Assembly (NCBI RefSeq): GCF_030540775.2
Contig: NZ_CP141266.1
Coordinates: 2,405,001 to 2,469,000 of the forward strand
Source: Flavivirga abyssicola
Lineage (GTDB): Bacteria; Bacteroidota; Bacteroidia; Flavobacteriales; Flavobacteriaceae
Length of the DNA stretch: 64,000 nucleotides
Direction: 5' to 3'
Numbering within the stretch: position 1 is the first letter of the stretch; each line of letters starts with the position of its first letter. This document shows, piece by piece, positions 45,408-55,419 of the stretch. A program made the position numbers and the translations under genes. A model generated the notes under the pieces. The model worked only from the letters and a program-made list of their open reading frames with translations. It had not been told where the DNA came from and searched no databases.

Positions 45408-45986
45408 ATGAAATCATTTTTGAAAGTAATACAATTGCATAAAGACGAATCGTCACTTATAAAAAAAGCGATTAAAAATAATCGTGAAGCACAGCACGTC
45501 TTGTTTGAAATACATGCTCCAAAAATGCTAAGTGTATGTAGATATTATATAAAAGATTTACAACAAGCCGAAGAAGCGATGCTTAACGGTTTTTTTAAAG
45601 TGTTTTCTAATTTAAAAAGTTTTAAAAATGAAGGGAGTTTTGAAGGTTGGATTAGACGGATTATGGTAAGGGAATCTATTTCCTTTTTAAGACAAAAAAA
45701 ACGAATAGAGTTTTCTGTTGAGGACTTTGAGTTTAGCAACGATTATACAAATGATATGAGTACTGAGATAGAAGTTGCCGAAATACAGCAACTTATTGAT
45801 GCGCTTCCAGAAGGCTATAAAATGGTATTTGTTATGTATGCTATACAAGGGTATAAACACTACGAAATAGCAGAGATTCTGAATATTACAGAAGGCACAT
45901 CAAAATCGCAATTGTTTAAAGCACGAAAGTGGCTTCGAGAAAAAATTAAAGAATTAAATAAAACAACAAGCTATGGCACCCATTAA
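45408..45986 (+). CDS. ECF-type RNA polymerase sigma factor
   Basis: A 192-residue sigma-70 family protein. Region 2 is seen in ISFLRQKKRIEFSVEDF and the preceding AEEAMLNGFFKVFSNLKSFK and SFEGWIRRIMVRES; region 4 in LPEGYKMVFVMYAIQGYKHY and EIAEILNITEGTSKSQLFKA with the DNA-binding helix. It overlaps the following gene by 14 nt, the common arrangement with an anti-sigma or sigma-linked membrane protein. Confidence 0.92.
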   Translation: MKSFLKVIQLHKDESSLIKKAIKNNREAQHVLFEIHAPKMLSVCRYYIKDLQQAEEAMLNGFFKVFSNLKSFKNEGSFEGWIRRIMVRESISFLRQKKRIEFSVEDFEFSNDYTNDMSTEIEVAEIQQLIDALPEGYKMVFVMYAIQGYKHYEIAEILNITEGTSKSQLFKARKWLREKIKELNKTTSYGTH

Positions 45987-46734
45987 ATTTGAAGAAAGCA
46001 TAAAGGATAAGCTTGATAAAAGAACATTGCAACCATCTAATAATGCATGGAATAAACTTTCAGAGCGTTTAAGTGACCAAGAAAAAAAGAAAGGTAAAAG
46101 ACCGATCTTATGGATAGGTTTGGCAGCGAGTATTATTGGGGTAATGCTAGTAATTTCTCAGTTTTTTAATGACGGAATTATCGTGGATGATATTCATAAA
46201 ACAATAGCAGTTCCAGAAGTTAAGGAGGAAAATAAAAATAATGCAGTAATAGTTGAAACTAATGTTAATAGTGTAAAGGCCTCAGAAACTATTCAGATAA
46301 ATAAAGATGAAGTTATTAAAAAATCATTAAAAAAGCCAATTCTTAACAAATCGGAATTTAATAAAGAACAAATAGCTGATAATCAAGAAAATAACATAAA
46401 AAAGCGTAAAAACAATCCTGTTAATCCTGTTGAAGTAACATCAGCGCCTTTAACTTTTGAACAAGAAAAAATACAAGCAGTTGCAAGCCAAATACAAGCT
46501 TTAAAAGATAATAACAAAGTTACAGACGAAGCTATTGACGCTTTATTACTAGAAGCTCAAAAAGAAATCAGGTTAAATCAATTATATAATGAAGCTACAG
46601 GAGTGGTGGATGCTAATTTATTACTTCAAGACGTTGAAGCAGATTTAGATCAATCCTTTAGAAGTAAAGTTTTTGAAGCTATAAAAACAGGTTACGGTGC
46701 TGTAAAAACTACTGTAGCACATCGTAATGATTAA
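45973..46734 (+). CDS. Single-span membrane protein, probable anti-sigma factor
   Basis: A 253-residue protein with a soluble N-terminus, one membrane span at about residues 44-65 (PILWIGLAASIIGVMLVISQ) and a charged C-terminal region with coiled-coil tendency. The overlap with the sigma gene suggests an anti-sigma role, but no zinc-binding ZAS motif is visible, so the identity is inference from position. Confidence 0.65.
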   Translation: MAPIKFEESIKDKLDKRTLQPSNNAWNKLSERLSDQEKKKGKRPILWIGLAASIIGVMLVISQFFNDGIIVDDIHKTIAVPEVKEENKNNAVIVETNVNSVKASETIQINKDEVIKKSLKKPILNKSEFNKEQIADNQENNIKKRKNNPVNPVEVTSAPLTFEQEKIQAVASQIQALKDNNKVTDEAIDALLLEAQKEIRLNQLYNEATGVVDANLLLQDVEADLDQSFRSKVFEAIKTGYGAVKTTVAHRND

Positions 46735-46741
46735 CATATTC

Positions 46742-46790
46742 CTGTGTCACACTGAGCGCAGTCGAAGTGCAGAAAGGAATCTCATGAATT
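46742..46790 (+). repeat. Dispersed repeat before the outer membrane protein gene
   Basis: GTCACACTGAGCGCAGTCGAAGTGC followed by AAAGGAATCTCATG belongs to the second repeat family. A separate perfect palindrome TGCTGAA/TTCAGCA lies at 46827-46845, 18 nt before the next ATG. Confidence 0.65.
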
Positions 46791-46863
46791 ATAACTATAA
46801 ATATCATCAAATCAATAATCAATAGATGCTGAAATAAATTCAGCAAGAAAAAAACGAACAGTT

Positions 46864-47946
46864 ATGCAAACTATTACTAAGTATTTAGCACTTGTAGTGC
46901 TATGTGTAAGTGTGCAATTAATCAATGCACAAGACACCATTCAAAATGTAAATAATAAAGACAAAATCAAAGCTTTAAAAGAAATTAAAGAACACATTAA
47001 AAACGAAGAACGTGATTTTTTAAAAGTAGAAGTAGAAGCTATTAATATGCGTTTAGAAAAGGGAGAGATATCTAATGAAAAAGCGGAGATATTAAAAAAG
47101 GAAGTAGCAAAAAAGAGGGCTTTAAATATTGAAAATCGTATTTCAATTATAAATAATAAAATTGCTCTTTTAGAGCGTAATGAAGAGGGCTATAAGACCA
47201 ACGAAGATGAAGAGTTGTCAAAAATAGGTTTCAGTGTAGGAGGTGAAGAAGGTGGTAGTTTTGCAGGTATTAAAATTAAAAGCAAAAACAAGCCAAAGGA
47301 ATATGATTTACGGACCACCAGTGATTTTGTATTGGCTTTTGGTCTTAACAATGCTATTATTAAGGGACAAAAGCTTGATGATTCCCCATATAAGATTGGA
47401 GGCTCCCGATTTTTAGAATTAGGTTGGGCATGGAAAACGCGAGTATTTAAAAACACCAATTTTTTACGCTTTAAATATGGGTACTCTTTTCAAATAAATG
47501 GTTTAAAACCTGATGATAACAAATATTTTGTTCAACAAGGTAATCAAACTGTGTTGGAAGAATTTCCAGAAGATCTTAAAAAATCGAAACTGTCTATTAC
47601 CAATTTAGTATTTCCTGTTCATTTTGAGTTCGGACCTTCAAAAAAGATTGATAAAGACACTTACTTTAGGTATTCCACAAGAAATCAATTCAAAATAGGC
47701 TTAGGAGGATATGCAGGTTTTAATATTGGTACGCGTCAAAAACTGAAGTATGAGTTGGATGGAGAAAAAATAAAAGATAAACAAAAACGTGATTTTAACA
47801 CCAGTAATTTAGTTTACGGATTAAGTGGTTATATAGCTTTTGATGATGTCGCATTATATGTTAAATACGATTTATCACCTATTTTTAAAGATCAGATTGT
47901 GGACCAGAATAATATCTCAATAGGTATTAGGTTTGATGTGGATTAA
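46864..47946 (+). CDS. Outer membrane beta-barrel protein with coiled-coil N-terminus
   Basis: A 360-residue secreted protein: signal peptide MQTITKYLALVVLCVSVQLINA, then a charged helical segment (about residues 30-115, rich in Lys/Glu), then about 240 residues with alternating beta-strand character (FLELGWAWKTRVFKNTNFLR, IGLGGYAGFNIGTRQ, NNISIGIRFDVD at the end). It follows the sigma/anti-sigma pair and could be a target of that sigma factor. Confidence 0.7.
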   Translation: MQTITKYLALVVLCVSVQLINAQDTIQNVNNKDKIKALKEIKEHIKNEERDFLKVEVEAINMRLEKGEISNEKAEILKKEVAKKRALNIENRISIINNKIALLERNEEGYKTNEDEELSKIGFSVGGEEGGSFAGIKIKSKNKPKEYDLRTTSDFVLAFGLNNAIIKGQKLDDSPYKIGGSRFLELGWAWKTRVFKNTNFLRFKYGYSFQINGLKPDDNKYFVQQGNQTVLEEFPEDLKKSKLSITNLVFPVHFEFGPSKKIDKDTYFRYSTRNQFKIGLGGYAGFNIGTRQKLKYELDGEKIKDKQKRDFNTSNLVYGLSGYIAFDDVALYVKYDLSPIFKDQIVDQNNISIGIRFDVD

Positions 47947-48126
47947 AACTAAAGGTCTAAAAAGTGGTTAACCTTGTCATTCAGAGCAAAGCGAAGAATC
48001 TTATTTTACTCATAATCAGAGTCATTTGTTTTAAAGAGATTCTTCACAGCTTCGCTGATACCTTCGAAACAAAATATATTTTGTTTCTTGGTAATATTCA
48101 GAATGACACTTTTTAGACCTTTAGTT
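47947..48126. terminator. Bidirectional terminator built from nested inverted repeats
   Basis: Outer arms of 20 nt (AACTAAAGGTCTAAAAAGTG at 47947-47966 and its exact complement at 48107-48126) enclose a GTCATTCAGAG... repeat of the second family and a perfect 22-nt palindrome at 48066-48087 (core AACAAAATATATTTTGTT). It lies between convergent genes. Confidence 0.7.
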
Positions 48127-48162
48127 TTTTTAGAAAGATTGCAATAGATTGAATTTTTAATT

Positions 48163-50397
48163 TCAACTCTTTCTTTTATTCTCTTTAAAAGCATCAAATT
48201 CCGAAGGTGTTTTAACTTTAGGAAACGAATTGTTTTTCGTGTCAGTATCAGCATATTCGAAATTAGGATCTAAATTCACTTTCTTTACTTCTTTGTCCTT
48301 TATAAATGTTTTTTGGATTTCGTATTCGTTCCTACGCCAGATTTCGGCTGGAATCCTATTAATTTCTTTTGAGCCATCAGTAAATACCCACTCAATAGTA
48401 ACAGGCATAACTAATCCTCCTACATTTTTAATAGTGATTTCGTAAATGTTTTTACCAGAAAGTTGTTTGCGCAATTCAGGTTCGTTAATTCTTGATAAAA
48501 ATTGACCGTATGCAGCATCGGGTGTGGTGTTCATAGTAATCATTTCCGGACCACTTGAGAAATCTTTGGTTTGTGCTTGAACATTTTTCCCCGAAGCATC
48601 GATTTTTACTTTAGATGTGTTGTTTTGATCTTCTATGTTCGAATGCTCTTCATAGACTTTAAACCATTTTACATGACTTAATTCCATATCTACATGATCG
48701 GTTGTAAAAAACCAACCTCTGTAAAACCAATCTAAGTCTGTAGCTGTGGCATCTTCAAGTGTTCTGAATAAATCGGAAGGATTAGGGTGTTTATATTTCC
48801 AACGGTTGGCATATTCTTTAAAAGCTTCATCAAATAGTTCTTTTCCAATAATTGAATTGCGAAGCATTTGTAAACCAACGGTTGGTTTCAAATAAAAATT
48901 AGCACCAAATTGAGACATAAGCTCACTATCTGAAGTCGTCATAATAGGGCGTAAAATATTTTTATCACCGCTCATAAACGGAACAATGCTTTTTGGTGTT
49001 ACACTATTAAAATCAGGGTAACGCTCTGCTACTGTTCTTTGGTGTAAAAAGGTATTTAAACCTTCATCCATCCACATCCATTTACGCTCATCTGAACTTA
49101 CAATCATAGGGAACCAATTGTGACCTACTTCATGGATAATAGTTCCTATCATCCCCTGTTTAGCATTATTGCTTATTTTACCATTTTTTGGACGACCTCC
49201 ATTAAAGCTAATCATAGGGAATTCCATACCAATATTAGATGTGTTTACAGAAATAGCAACAGGATATGGGTAATCGAAAGTCGCTTCAGAATATACTTCT
49301 AAAGCATGCATCACAGCTTTAGTGGACTCTTCCTGCCATACAGGTAGCCCTTCTTTAGGATAAAAAGACATAGCCATTACAGTATTGGTTGGCAACTTTA
49401 CTGCTTGTGCATCCCACATAAATTTACGAGAGGAAGCAAAGGCAAAATCACGAACATTTTTAGCACTGAATTTCCACGTTTTTTGCTTTTTTGATTTCTG
49501 TTTTTCATTGGCTTCTGCTTCTTTTTTAGTAATAACCATTACGGGTTTGTCAAAAGACTTTCGAGCTTCATCCAATCGCTTACGCTGAGCTTTTGTTAGC
49601 ACGGATTCACTATTTTGAAGCAAGCCGGTAGACGCAACAATATGATCTTCTGGTACAGTGATTTCAACGTCATAATCACCAAATTCCAGTGCAAACTCTC
49701 CAAGTTTTTGAAATTGCTGATTTTGCCAACCTTCTGTGTCATTATAAACAGCCATTCTTGGAAACCAATGTGCAATAAGATAAACAGTATTATCATCCGA
49801 TGGAAAATATTCATAACCCTCCCGAGATAGTAAATACATACTTCTGTCGGTAATTGGGTAAGACCACGCTATTGAAAAACTTGTAGATTCCCCTGATTTA
49901 AGAAGCGTATTCAATTTAACCTTCATCATGGTATTGTTAACCATGGTTTTTATGTTTTTTCCGTTGGAATCTTTAACATATTTAATAGAATAACCAGCCG
50001 GAAAATCGATAGCTCTAGTAAGGAACTGCATTTGCCTCGAAGTCATGCCGTCTTTTATATTATTGTTTATACTTCCAAAATCTTCATTCCCTTTTTTGTT
50101 AACGTTTTGTTCAAGTTGTATCCATAAATAACTTAAATCATCTGGTGAATTATTATAATAAGTAATAGTTTCTTTACCAGATATGGTATTGTTCGTTTCG
50201 TCAAGGGTTACCTTAATTTTATAATTAGCCTGTTGTTGCCAATAATCCCTTCCAGGAGCACCACTAGCAGTTCTGTAGGTGTTAGGAGGTTTAATCATAT
50301 TATCAATAGGTTCAAATTTACCTTGCCAGGGCTCTGTTTGGGCTTTAATAGATAATAAAGAAAATAGAGTAAAAAATAAATAAAATAAAAGTCTCAT
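48163..50397 (-). CDS. M1 family zinc metallopeptidase
   Basis: A secreted 744-residue aminopeptidase of family M1. Signal peptide MRLLFYLFFTLFSLLSIKAQ; the zinc site HEVGHNWF with the third ligand in WMDEGLNTFLHQ. A large N-terminal beta domain (ITYYNNSPDDLSYLWIQLEQ, FPRMAVYNDTEGWQ) and a C-terminal beta region are present. The exopeptidase GAMEN motif is not seen in its usual form; FPMISFNGG stands in its place. It may degrade peptides in the periplasm or outside the cell. Confidence 0.92.
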   Translation of the reverse strand: MRLLFYLFFTLFSLLSIKAQTEPWQGKFEPIDNMIKPPNTYRTASGAPGRDYWQQQANYKIKVTLDETNNTISGKETITYYNNSPDDLSYLWIQLEQNVNKKGNEDFGSINNNIKDGMTSRQMQFLTRAIDFPAGYSIKYVKDSNGKNIKTMVNNTMMKVKLNTLLKSGESTSFSIAWSYPITDRSMYLLSREGYEYFPSDDNTVYLIAHWFPRMAVYNDTEGWQNQQFQKLGEFALEFGDYDVEITVPEDHIVASTGLLQNSESVLTKAQRKRLDEARKSFDKPVMVITKKEAEANEKQKSKKQKTWKFSAKNVRDFAFASSRKFMWDAQAVKLPTNTVMAMSFYPKEGLPVWQEESTKAVMHALEVYSEATFDYPYPVAISVNTSNIGMEFPMISFNGGRPKNGKISNNAKQGMIGTIIHEVGHNWFPMIVSSDERKWMWMDEGLNTFLHQRTVAERYPDFNSVTPKSIVPFMSGDKNILRPIMTTSDSELMSQFGANFYLKPTVGLQMLRNSIIGKELFDEAFKEYANRWKYKHPNPSDLFRTLEDATATDLDWFYRGWFFTTDHVDMELSHVKWFKVYEEHSNIEDQNNTSKVKIDASGKNVQAQTKDFSSGPEMITMNTTPDAAYGQFLSRINEPELRKQLSGKNIYEITIKNVGGLVMPVTIEWVFTDGSKEINRIPAEIWRRNEYEIQKTFIKDKEVKKVNLDPNFEYADTDTKNNSFPKVKTPSEFDAFKENKRKS

Positions 50398-50471
50398 AGT
50401 CAGCCAGAATATTATTTGAATTAGTCAGCGACAAGATAGGAATTATTAATCTAAAACAACCAAGTTTTTTG

Positions 50472-50502
50472 TTGGTTAAAGTCTAAGTGTTCAGTACATT
50501 TG
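50472..50502 (+). promoter_or_regulatory. Bacteroidota-type promoter of ppa
   Basis: TTG (50472-50474) and TACATTTG (50495-50502) with 20 nt between them match the consensus well, 24 nt before the ATG. Confidence 0.7.
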
Positions 50503-50525
50503 CGTCCCTAAAATATTTATAAACT

Positions 50526-51053
50526 ATGAGTAAGAAAAAAGATTTAACATTTGATGTGTTAATTGAAATACCAAAAGGAAGTAGAAATAAATATGAATAC
50601 GATTTTGCATTACACAAAATTCGCTTCGACCGTATGTTGTTTTCATCTATGATGTATCCGGGGGATTATGGATTTATTCCAGAAACTTTGGCATTAGATC
50701 AAGATCCATTAGACGTATTGGTTATGGGAACAGAACCAACATATCCTATGGTAGTTATGGAGGTTAGACCAATTGGTGTATTCCATATGACTGATGAAAA
50801 AGGGCCTGATGAAAAAATTATTTGTGTCCCGGTTTCTGACCCTATATGGAGTAATAATAAAGACATATCAGATTTAAACCCTCATAGGTTAAAGGAAATA
50901 GAGCATTTTTTCCAGGTATATAAAGATTTAGAAAAGAAAAAGGTTGATACCGGTGGATGGGGAAATGCTGAAGAAGCTAGAAAGATTTATCATGAATGTG
51001 TACTGCGTTATGAAAATAGCGAACACAAGAAAAAACGAACCTTTACTATTTAG
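50526..51053 (+). CDS. ppa: Inorganic pyrophosphatase (soluble)
   Basis: Family I pyrophosphatase of 175 residues that hydrolyses pyrophosphate to phosphate. Typical blocks: IEIPKGSRNKYEYD, MMYPGDYGFIPETLALDQDPLDVLV with the metal-binding DxDPLD, and VKVDTGGWGNAEEA-like C-terminal segment. It lies next to a membrane pyrophosphatase gene. Confidence 0.95.
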   Translation: MSKKKDLTFDVLIEIPKGSRNKYEYDFALHKIRFDRMLFSSMMYPGDYGFIPETLALDQDPLDVLVMGTEPTYPMVVMEVRPIGVFHMTDEKGPDEKIICVPVSDPIWSNNKDISDLNPHRLKEIEHFFQVYKDLEKKKVDTGGWGNAEEARKIYHECVLRYENSEHKKKRTFTI

Positions 51054-51080
51054 TTGAAATTTTTTATTTAAAATTTATAA

Positions 51081-51112
51081 AACCATCCCAAATTATTAGG
51101 ATGGTTTTTTTG
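51081..51112 (+). terminator. Intrinsic terminator of ppa
   Basis: AACCATCC (51081-51088), 10-nt loop, GGATGGTT (51099-51106), then a T run to 51111. Confidence 0.88.
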
Positions 51113-51202
51113 TTTTCCAATTTTGGCACAAGAGAAATTTGGAACATAATTAAAGTGTAATTTCACTTAAATAAACAAGGAAAAACTAACATATGTCATT
51201 GT

Positions 51203-51250
51203 ATTAAAGATAATATATTTAAACAGAGATTTGAATGTATTATCTTTAAT
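51203..51250 (+). other. Long inverted repeat in the hppA leader
   Basis: ATTAAAGATAATA (51203-51215) and TATTATCTTTAAT (51238-51250) are exact complements 22 nt apart. AGGGGC and seven T follow at 51255-51267. This may be an operator or an RNA hairpin controlling the membrane pyrophosphatase; I see no match to a known riboswitch. Confidence 0.5.
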
Positions 51251-51340
51251 TAATAGGGGCTTTTTTTATCACTTATATTTTCCTATTTTTAGCTTCGTTT
51301 AAAAATAATTAACTAATAACTAATAAAAGAACTTATTAAT

Positions 51341-53722
51341 ATGGAATTAATAGTGAAATTTTTACCAGTGTTTGGAGTTTTAGCTTTGGCTTATGTATTT
51401 ATAAAAAGTGCATGGGTCTCCAAACAAGATCAAGGAGATGATAAAATGATTCGAATTGCTAAAAATATTGCCGATGGGGCAATGTCTTTTCTAAAAGCTG
51501 AATATAAAATTTTATCAATATTTGTAATTGCTGTTGCTGTTCTGCTGTATTTCAAAGGAAATGCAGAAGAAGGATCTAATGGTATGGTTGCTGTATCTTT
51601 TATAGTTGGAGCTATTTGTTCTGCCTTAGCTGGATTTATAGGAATGAAAGTTGCTACCAAAGCAAATGTAAGGACTACAAGTGCAGCAAGGACTTCTTTA
51701 GGAAAAGCTTTAGAAGTTGCTTTTGCTGGTGGTGCAGTTATGGGGCTTGGTGTTGTTGGACTTGGTGTTTTAGGTTTGAGTGGCCTTTTTATGATATATA
51801 GTGAAATGGGCTGGGGAATTAACGAAATCCTTAACGTATTATCAGGTTTTTCTCTTGGAGCATCGTCTATTGCGTTATTTGCTCGTGTTGGGGGTGGTAT
51901 TTATACCAAAGCAGCAGATGTTGGAGCCGATTTAGTTGGTAAAGTAGAAGCAGGAATTCCAGAAGATCATCCTTTAAACCCTGCAACTATCGCAGATAAT
52001 GTAGGGGATAATGTAGGTGATGTAGCAGGAATGGGAGCCGATTTATTCGAATCTTATGTAGGATCTATTATTGGTACTATGGTCTTAGGGGCTTTTATTT
52101 TAACCCCGGATTTTAATGGGTTAGGAGCTGTTTACTTACCGCTAGTATTAGCTGCAGTTGGTATTGTGATGTCTATTGTAGGAACATTTTTTGTGAAAGT
52201 AAAAGATGGTGGAAATCCACAAACAGCTTTGAATATAGGTGAATTTGGATCAGCAGGTTTAATGGTTATAGCGTCTTATTTTATTATTAATGCTTTAATA
52301 CCAGAAACTGTTGAAGGTTTGCCTTTCGGAGCAATGGGCGTATTTTGGGCAACTATAGCTGGTTTAGTAGCTGGTTTAGCCGTTGGTAAAGTAACCGAAT
52401 ATTATACAGGAACTGGAAAAGGCCCTGTAACTTCTATTGTTAGACAATCTGAAACTGGTGCTGCAACAAACATCATTGCTGGTTTAGGTATTGGAATGAT
52501 GTCTACTGCAATTCCTATTATATTAATTGCTGCGGCTATTTTAGTATCACACCATTTTGCTGGTCTATATGGTATTGCTATTGCTGCGGTAGGAATGCTG
52601 GCTAATACAGGAATACAATTAGCTGTAGATGCCTACGGACCAATTTCTGATAATGCCGGTGGTATTGCTGAAATGGCAGAGCTACCGAGTGAAGTTCGTG
52701 AACGTACCGATAAGTTAGATGCTGTAGGTAATACAACAGCAGCTATTGGTAAAGGGTTTGCTATCGCTTCTGCTGCCTTAACAGCATTAGCATTGTTTGC
52801 AGCTTTTATGAAAACAGCAAATGTTACCGCTATTGATGTGTCTCAACCTCAAATTATGGCAGGGTTATTAGTTGGAGGTATGTTGCCGTTTGTGTTTTCA
52901 GCATTATCTATGAATGCTGTTGGGCGTGCAGCTATGGCTATGATTGAAGAGGTTCGTCGCCAGTTTAGAGACATCCCACAATTAAAGGCAGCTTTGGAAG
53001 TGATGCGTAAGTATGATTCAGATATGAGTAAAGCTTCAGAAGAAGATAGAAAAATATTTGATGCAGCAGACGGTGTTGCAGAATACGATAAATGTGTGGC
53101 TATTTCAACAAAAGCATCTATTAAAGAAATGGTATTCCCTGGGCTTTTAGCTATTGCAGTACCTGTAGCTGTTGGGTTTATTGGCGGTGCAGAAATGTTA
53201 GGAGGTTTGCTTGCCGGGGTTACTACTTGTGGTGTGCTTATGGCGATTTTCCAATCTAATGCTGGAGGAGCTTGGGATAATGCTAAAAAGACTATCGAAG
53301 AACAAGGTAAAAAAGGAACAGATGCTCATAAAGCGGCTGTTGTTGGTGATACTGTTGGAGATCCTTTTAAAGATACTTCAGGGCCTTCATTAAATATCTT
53401 ATTAAAATTAATGTCTGTTGTAGCATTGGTTATAGCACCTAGTATTGCATTGTCTTCTGATATTGTTACCGCTTACACTTCCGAAGGACATGAGATTGAA
53501 AATGTTGAAATTTCTAAAGAAATTAAAGTGAATATGACTAATAATGAAGATGGGACTGTTAAAGCAGTAGTGACTACAGTGACCATTGAGAATGATGAAG
53601 AATCTATTAGTTATGAGACTTTTAATGGAAATGAATCTGAAGTAAAAGCCAATATTGAAGCTTTAAAAGGAAGCTATAAAATAGCTGGTATTGAAGTTAA
53701 AGAAATTATTGAAGAGATTTAA
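51341..53722 (+). CDS. hppA: Membrane-bound ion-pumping pyrophosphatase
   Basis: A 793-residue polytopic membrane protein that uses pyrophosphate to pump H+ or Na+. Signatures: [54 protein letters not shown] and [20 protein letters not shown]. The [10 protein letters not shown] motif (Ala rather than Lys in this loop) suggests the K+-dependent class. After the last membrane segments there is an unusual polar tail of about 75 residues ([20 protein letters not shown] and onwards). Na+ versus H+ specificity cannot be settled here. Confidence 0.95.
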   Translation: MELIVKFLPVFGVLALAYVFIKSAWVSKQDQGDDKMIRIAKNIADGAMSFLKAEYKILSIFVIAVAVLLYFKGNAEEGSNGMVAVSFIVGAICSALAGFIGMKVATKANVRTTSAARTSLGKALEVAFAGGAVMGLGVVGLGVLGLSGLFMIYSEMGWGINEILNVLSGFSLGASSIALFARVGGGIYTKAADVGADLVGKVEAGIPEDHPLNPATIADNVGDNVGDVAGMGADLFESYVGSIIGTMVLGAFILTPDFNGLGAVYLPLVLAAVGIVMSIVGTFFVKVKDGGNPQTALNIGEFGSAGLMVIASYFIINALIPETVEGLPFGAMGVFWATIAGLVAGLAVGKVTEYYTGTGKGPVTSIVRQSETGAATNIIAGLGIGMMSTAIPIILIAAAILVSHHFAGLYGIAIAAVGMLANTGIQLAVDAYGPISDNAGGIAEMAELPSEVRERTDKLDAVGNTTAAIGKGFAIASAALTALALFAAFMKTANVTAIDVSQPQIMAGLLVGGMLPFVFSALSMNAVGRAAMAMIEEVRRQFRDIPQLKAALEVMRKYDSDMSKASEEDRKIFDAADGVAEYDKCVAISTKASIKEMVFPGLLAIAVPVAVGFIGGAEMLGGLLAGVTTCGVLMAIFQSNAGGAWDNAKKTIEEQGKKGTDAHKAAVVGDTVGDPFKDTSGPSLNILLKLMSVVALVIAPSIALSSDIVTAYTSEGHEIENVEISKEIKVNMTNNEDGTVKAVVTTVTIENDEESISYETFNGNESEVKANIEALKGSYKIAGIEVKEIIEEI

Positions 53723-53792
53723 TAAATTCTTAATTAAGAAAAGAATACCTCTATAAAATAAGCTGTATTTTAAGCTTGTGTATAAAAATTAG

Positions 53793-53840
53793 ACACGAAT
53801 ATTGCAGATTCGAACTAAGTAATCTGCGATATTCGTGTTT
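53793..53840 (+). terminator. Long hairpin after hppA
   Basis: ACACGAATATTGCAGATT (53793-53810) pairs with AATCTGCGATATTCGTGT (53821-53838) with one G-T wobble. A weak T tract follows. It probably terminates hppA transcription. Confidence 0.65.
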
Positions 53841-53995
53841 ATTATATCTAGTTCTGTAATCATACTACAGATAGCTTAAAATTATATTTTCAAACCTTAC
53901 TTGAAAGTAGTCTTTGTATTACTTTTTATTTGCAAGCACCAAGAATAAAACTTACATTTATAAAGTTAACATTTAACCAAAATAAAACTGAAATT

Positions 53996-54139
53996 ATGGA
54001 AGGATACTGTGTAAAGTGTAAAAGCAAAAAAGAAATCAAAGATGCCAATGAAGTGACTATGAAAAATGGAAGGAAAGCAATGAAAGGAAGTTGCCCAACT
54101 TGTGGAACAGGCATGTTTAGAATATTAGGCAAGTCTTAG
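53996..54139 (+). CDS. DUF5679 zinc-ribbon miniprotein
   Basis: A 47-residue protein with two CxxC pairs: CVKCKSKK near residue 5 and CPTCGTG near residue 34, separated by VTMKNGRKAMKG. This is the DUF5679 zinc-ribbon pattern. The longer frame starting at 53930 adds 22 residues without similarity to the family, so the ATG at 53996 is preferred. The function is unknown. Confidence 0.8.
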   Translation: MEGYCVKCKSKKEIKDANEVTMKNGRKAMKGSCPTCGTGMFRILGKS

Positions 54140-54367
54140 TTGTAAAAACCTACAAAGGCTCTGTTTTTTAATCTATCTAAATTGAACAAAATTTTTAACT
54201 AATATTTGACTACTATTGGGCTAGTCAGGTATTAATATGTTTTTTTCTAAATATAATTCCTATCTTATATTTCTCTTCTAAGAAATGTAACAATACCATT
54301 TTTGTGTAATTCTACTATATAGGTACTTAAAATAACCAATCTTATTAATAAGGCTATTTGCAAGAAG

Positions 54368-54375
54368 TAATTTTG
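54368..54375 (+). promoter_or_regulatory. Possible -7 element before the LacI gene
   Basis: TAATTTTG matches TAnnTTTG, 36 nt before the ATG; no -33 TTG at a suitable distance. Confidence 0.3.
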
Positions 54376-54411
54376 TAAATTGCGCTACTTATAATTTAGA
54401 TGTAAAATAGT

Positions 54412-55419
54412 ATGGTTACTTTAAAACAGTTAGCAAAAGAGTTAAATGTTTCTATTTCTACAGTTTCAAAAGCATTAAACAATAGCGAAGAAATTGGGGA
54501 AGATACTGTTAAGCGAGTTAAAGAACTTGCTGAGCTGTATAACTATACACCTAATAAAGTTGCTTTAAGTTTAAAGCAAAATAAAACGAAAACCATTGGA
54601 GTTATAATCCCTAATATACTTAACCACTTTCTGGCTAAAGTACTTTTTGGTATAGAAAGAGAAGCAAATAATTTGGGTTATAATATAATTACCTGTATCT
54701 CTAACGAATCTTTAGAAAAGGAAAAGGAAAGTCTATTATTACTTGCAAATGGAAGTGTAGACGGGTTTATATTATCAGTAGCAGAAGAAACTCAAATTAA
54801 GAATGAAGTAGATCATTTTAAAAAGACTATTAGTCAAGGCTTGCCTATTGTTATGTTTGATAGAGTGGCCCATGATGTGTTATGTGATAAAGTCATTGTA
54901 GATGATTTTGATGCGACTTATAATGCAACTAAGGGCTTATTACTTGAAAATCGCAAAAACATAGCCTTTGTTAGTAATGTTAGTGATTTAAGCATTGGTA
55001 AATTAAGAGAAAGAGGTTATTGCAAGGCGATATTGGAACATCATACTCAAGAACCCCTAATTTTGAAAATAAAAAAGAAAGATGATCACCAGAAAACAAT
55101 AAAATCCTTTCTAAAAAAGAATAAGAATATAGATGGAGTAATAGCTGCAGATAGCTCTTCTGGTATTATAGCTATTAATACAGCAGTTAATTTAGGCTTT
55201 AAAGTACCAAAAGATATGTCGGTAATAGGTTTTGCTAGTAAAGCAGATTCAAATCATTCCTTACCAAGATTAACTACAATAAGACAACACGCGAAAGTAA
55301 TTGGAGCAAATGCGGCTCAAATGCTAATTGATAGATTACAGAAAATGCACTTAAATGAAGATGTAAAGACAAAAATTGTTAAAACGAGTCTGGTAAAAAC
55401 GAAGTCAACGCTTAAATAG
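54412..55419 (+). CDS. LacI family transcriptional regulator
   Basis: A 335-residue regulator: LacI helix-turn-helix (VTLKQLAKELNVSISTVSKA, then NSEEIGEDTVKRVKELAELY) and a periplasmic-binding-protein-like effector domain (TIGVIIPNILNHFLAKVLFG, GLPIVMFDR, DGVIAADSSSGIIAINTAV, LPRLTTIRQHAKVIGANAA). LacI members usually control sugar use, but no sugar genes adjoin it in the window. Confidence 0.93.
   Translation: MVTLKQLAKELNVSISTVSKALNNSEEIGEDTVKRVKELAELYNYTPNKVALSLKQNKTKTIGVIIPNILNHFLAKVLFGIEREANNLGYNIITCISNESLEKEKESLLLLANGSVDGFILSVAEETQIKNEVDHFKKTISQGLPIVMFDRVAHDVLCDKVIVDDFDATYNATKGLLLENRKNIAFVSNVSDLSIGKLRERGYCKAILEHHTQEPLILKIKKKDDHQKTIKSFLKKNKNIDGVIAADSSSGIIAINTAVNLGFKVPKDMSVIGFASKADSNHSLPRLTTIRQHAKVIGANAAQMLIDRLQKMHLNEDVKTKIVKTSLVKTKSTLK

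Noticed and set aside
48006-48254. Minus-strand 82-residue frame near 48.1 kb
   Set aside because: It overlaps the end of the M1 peptidase gene in another frame and runs through the nested inverted repeat; no family features.
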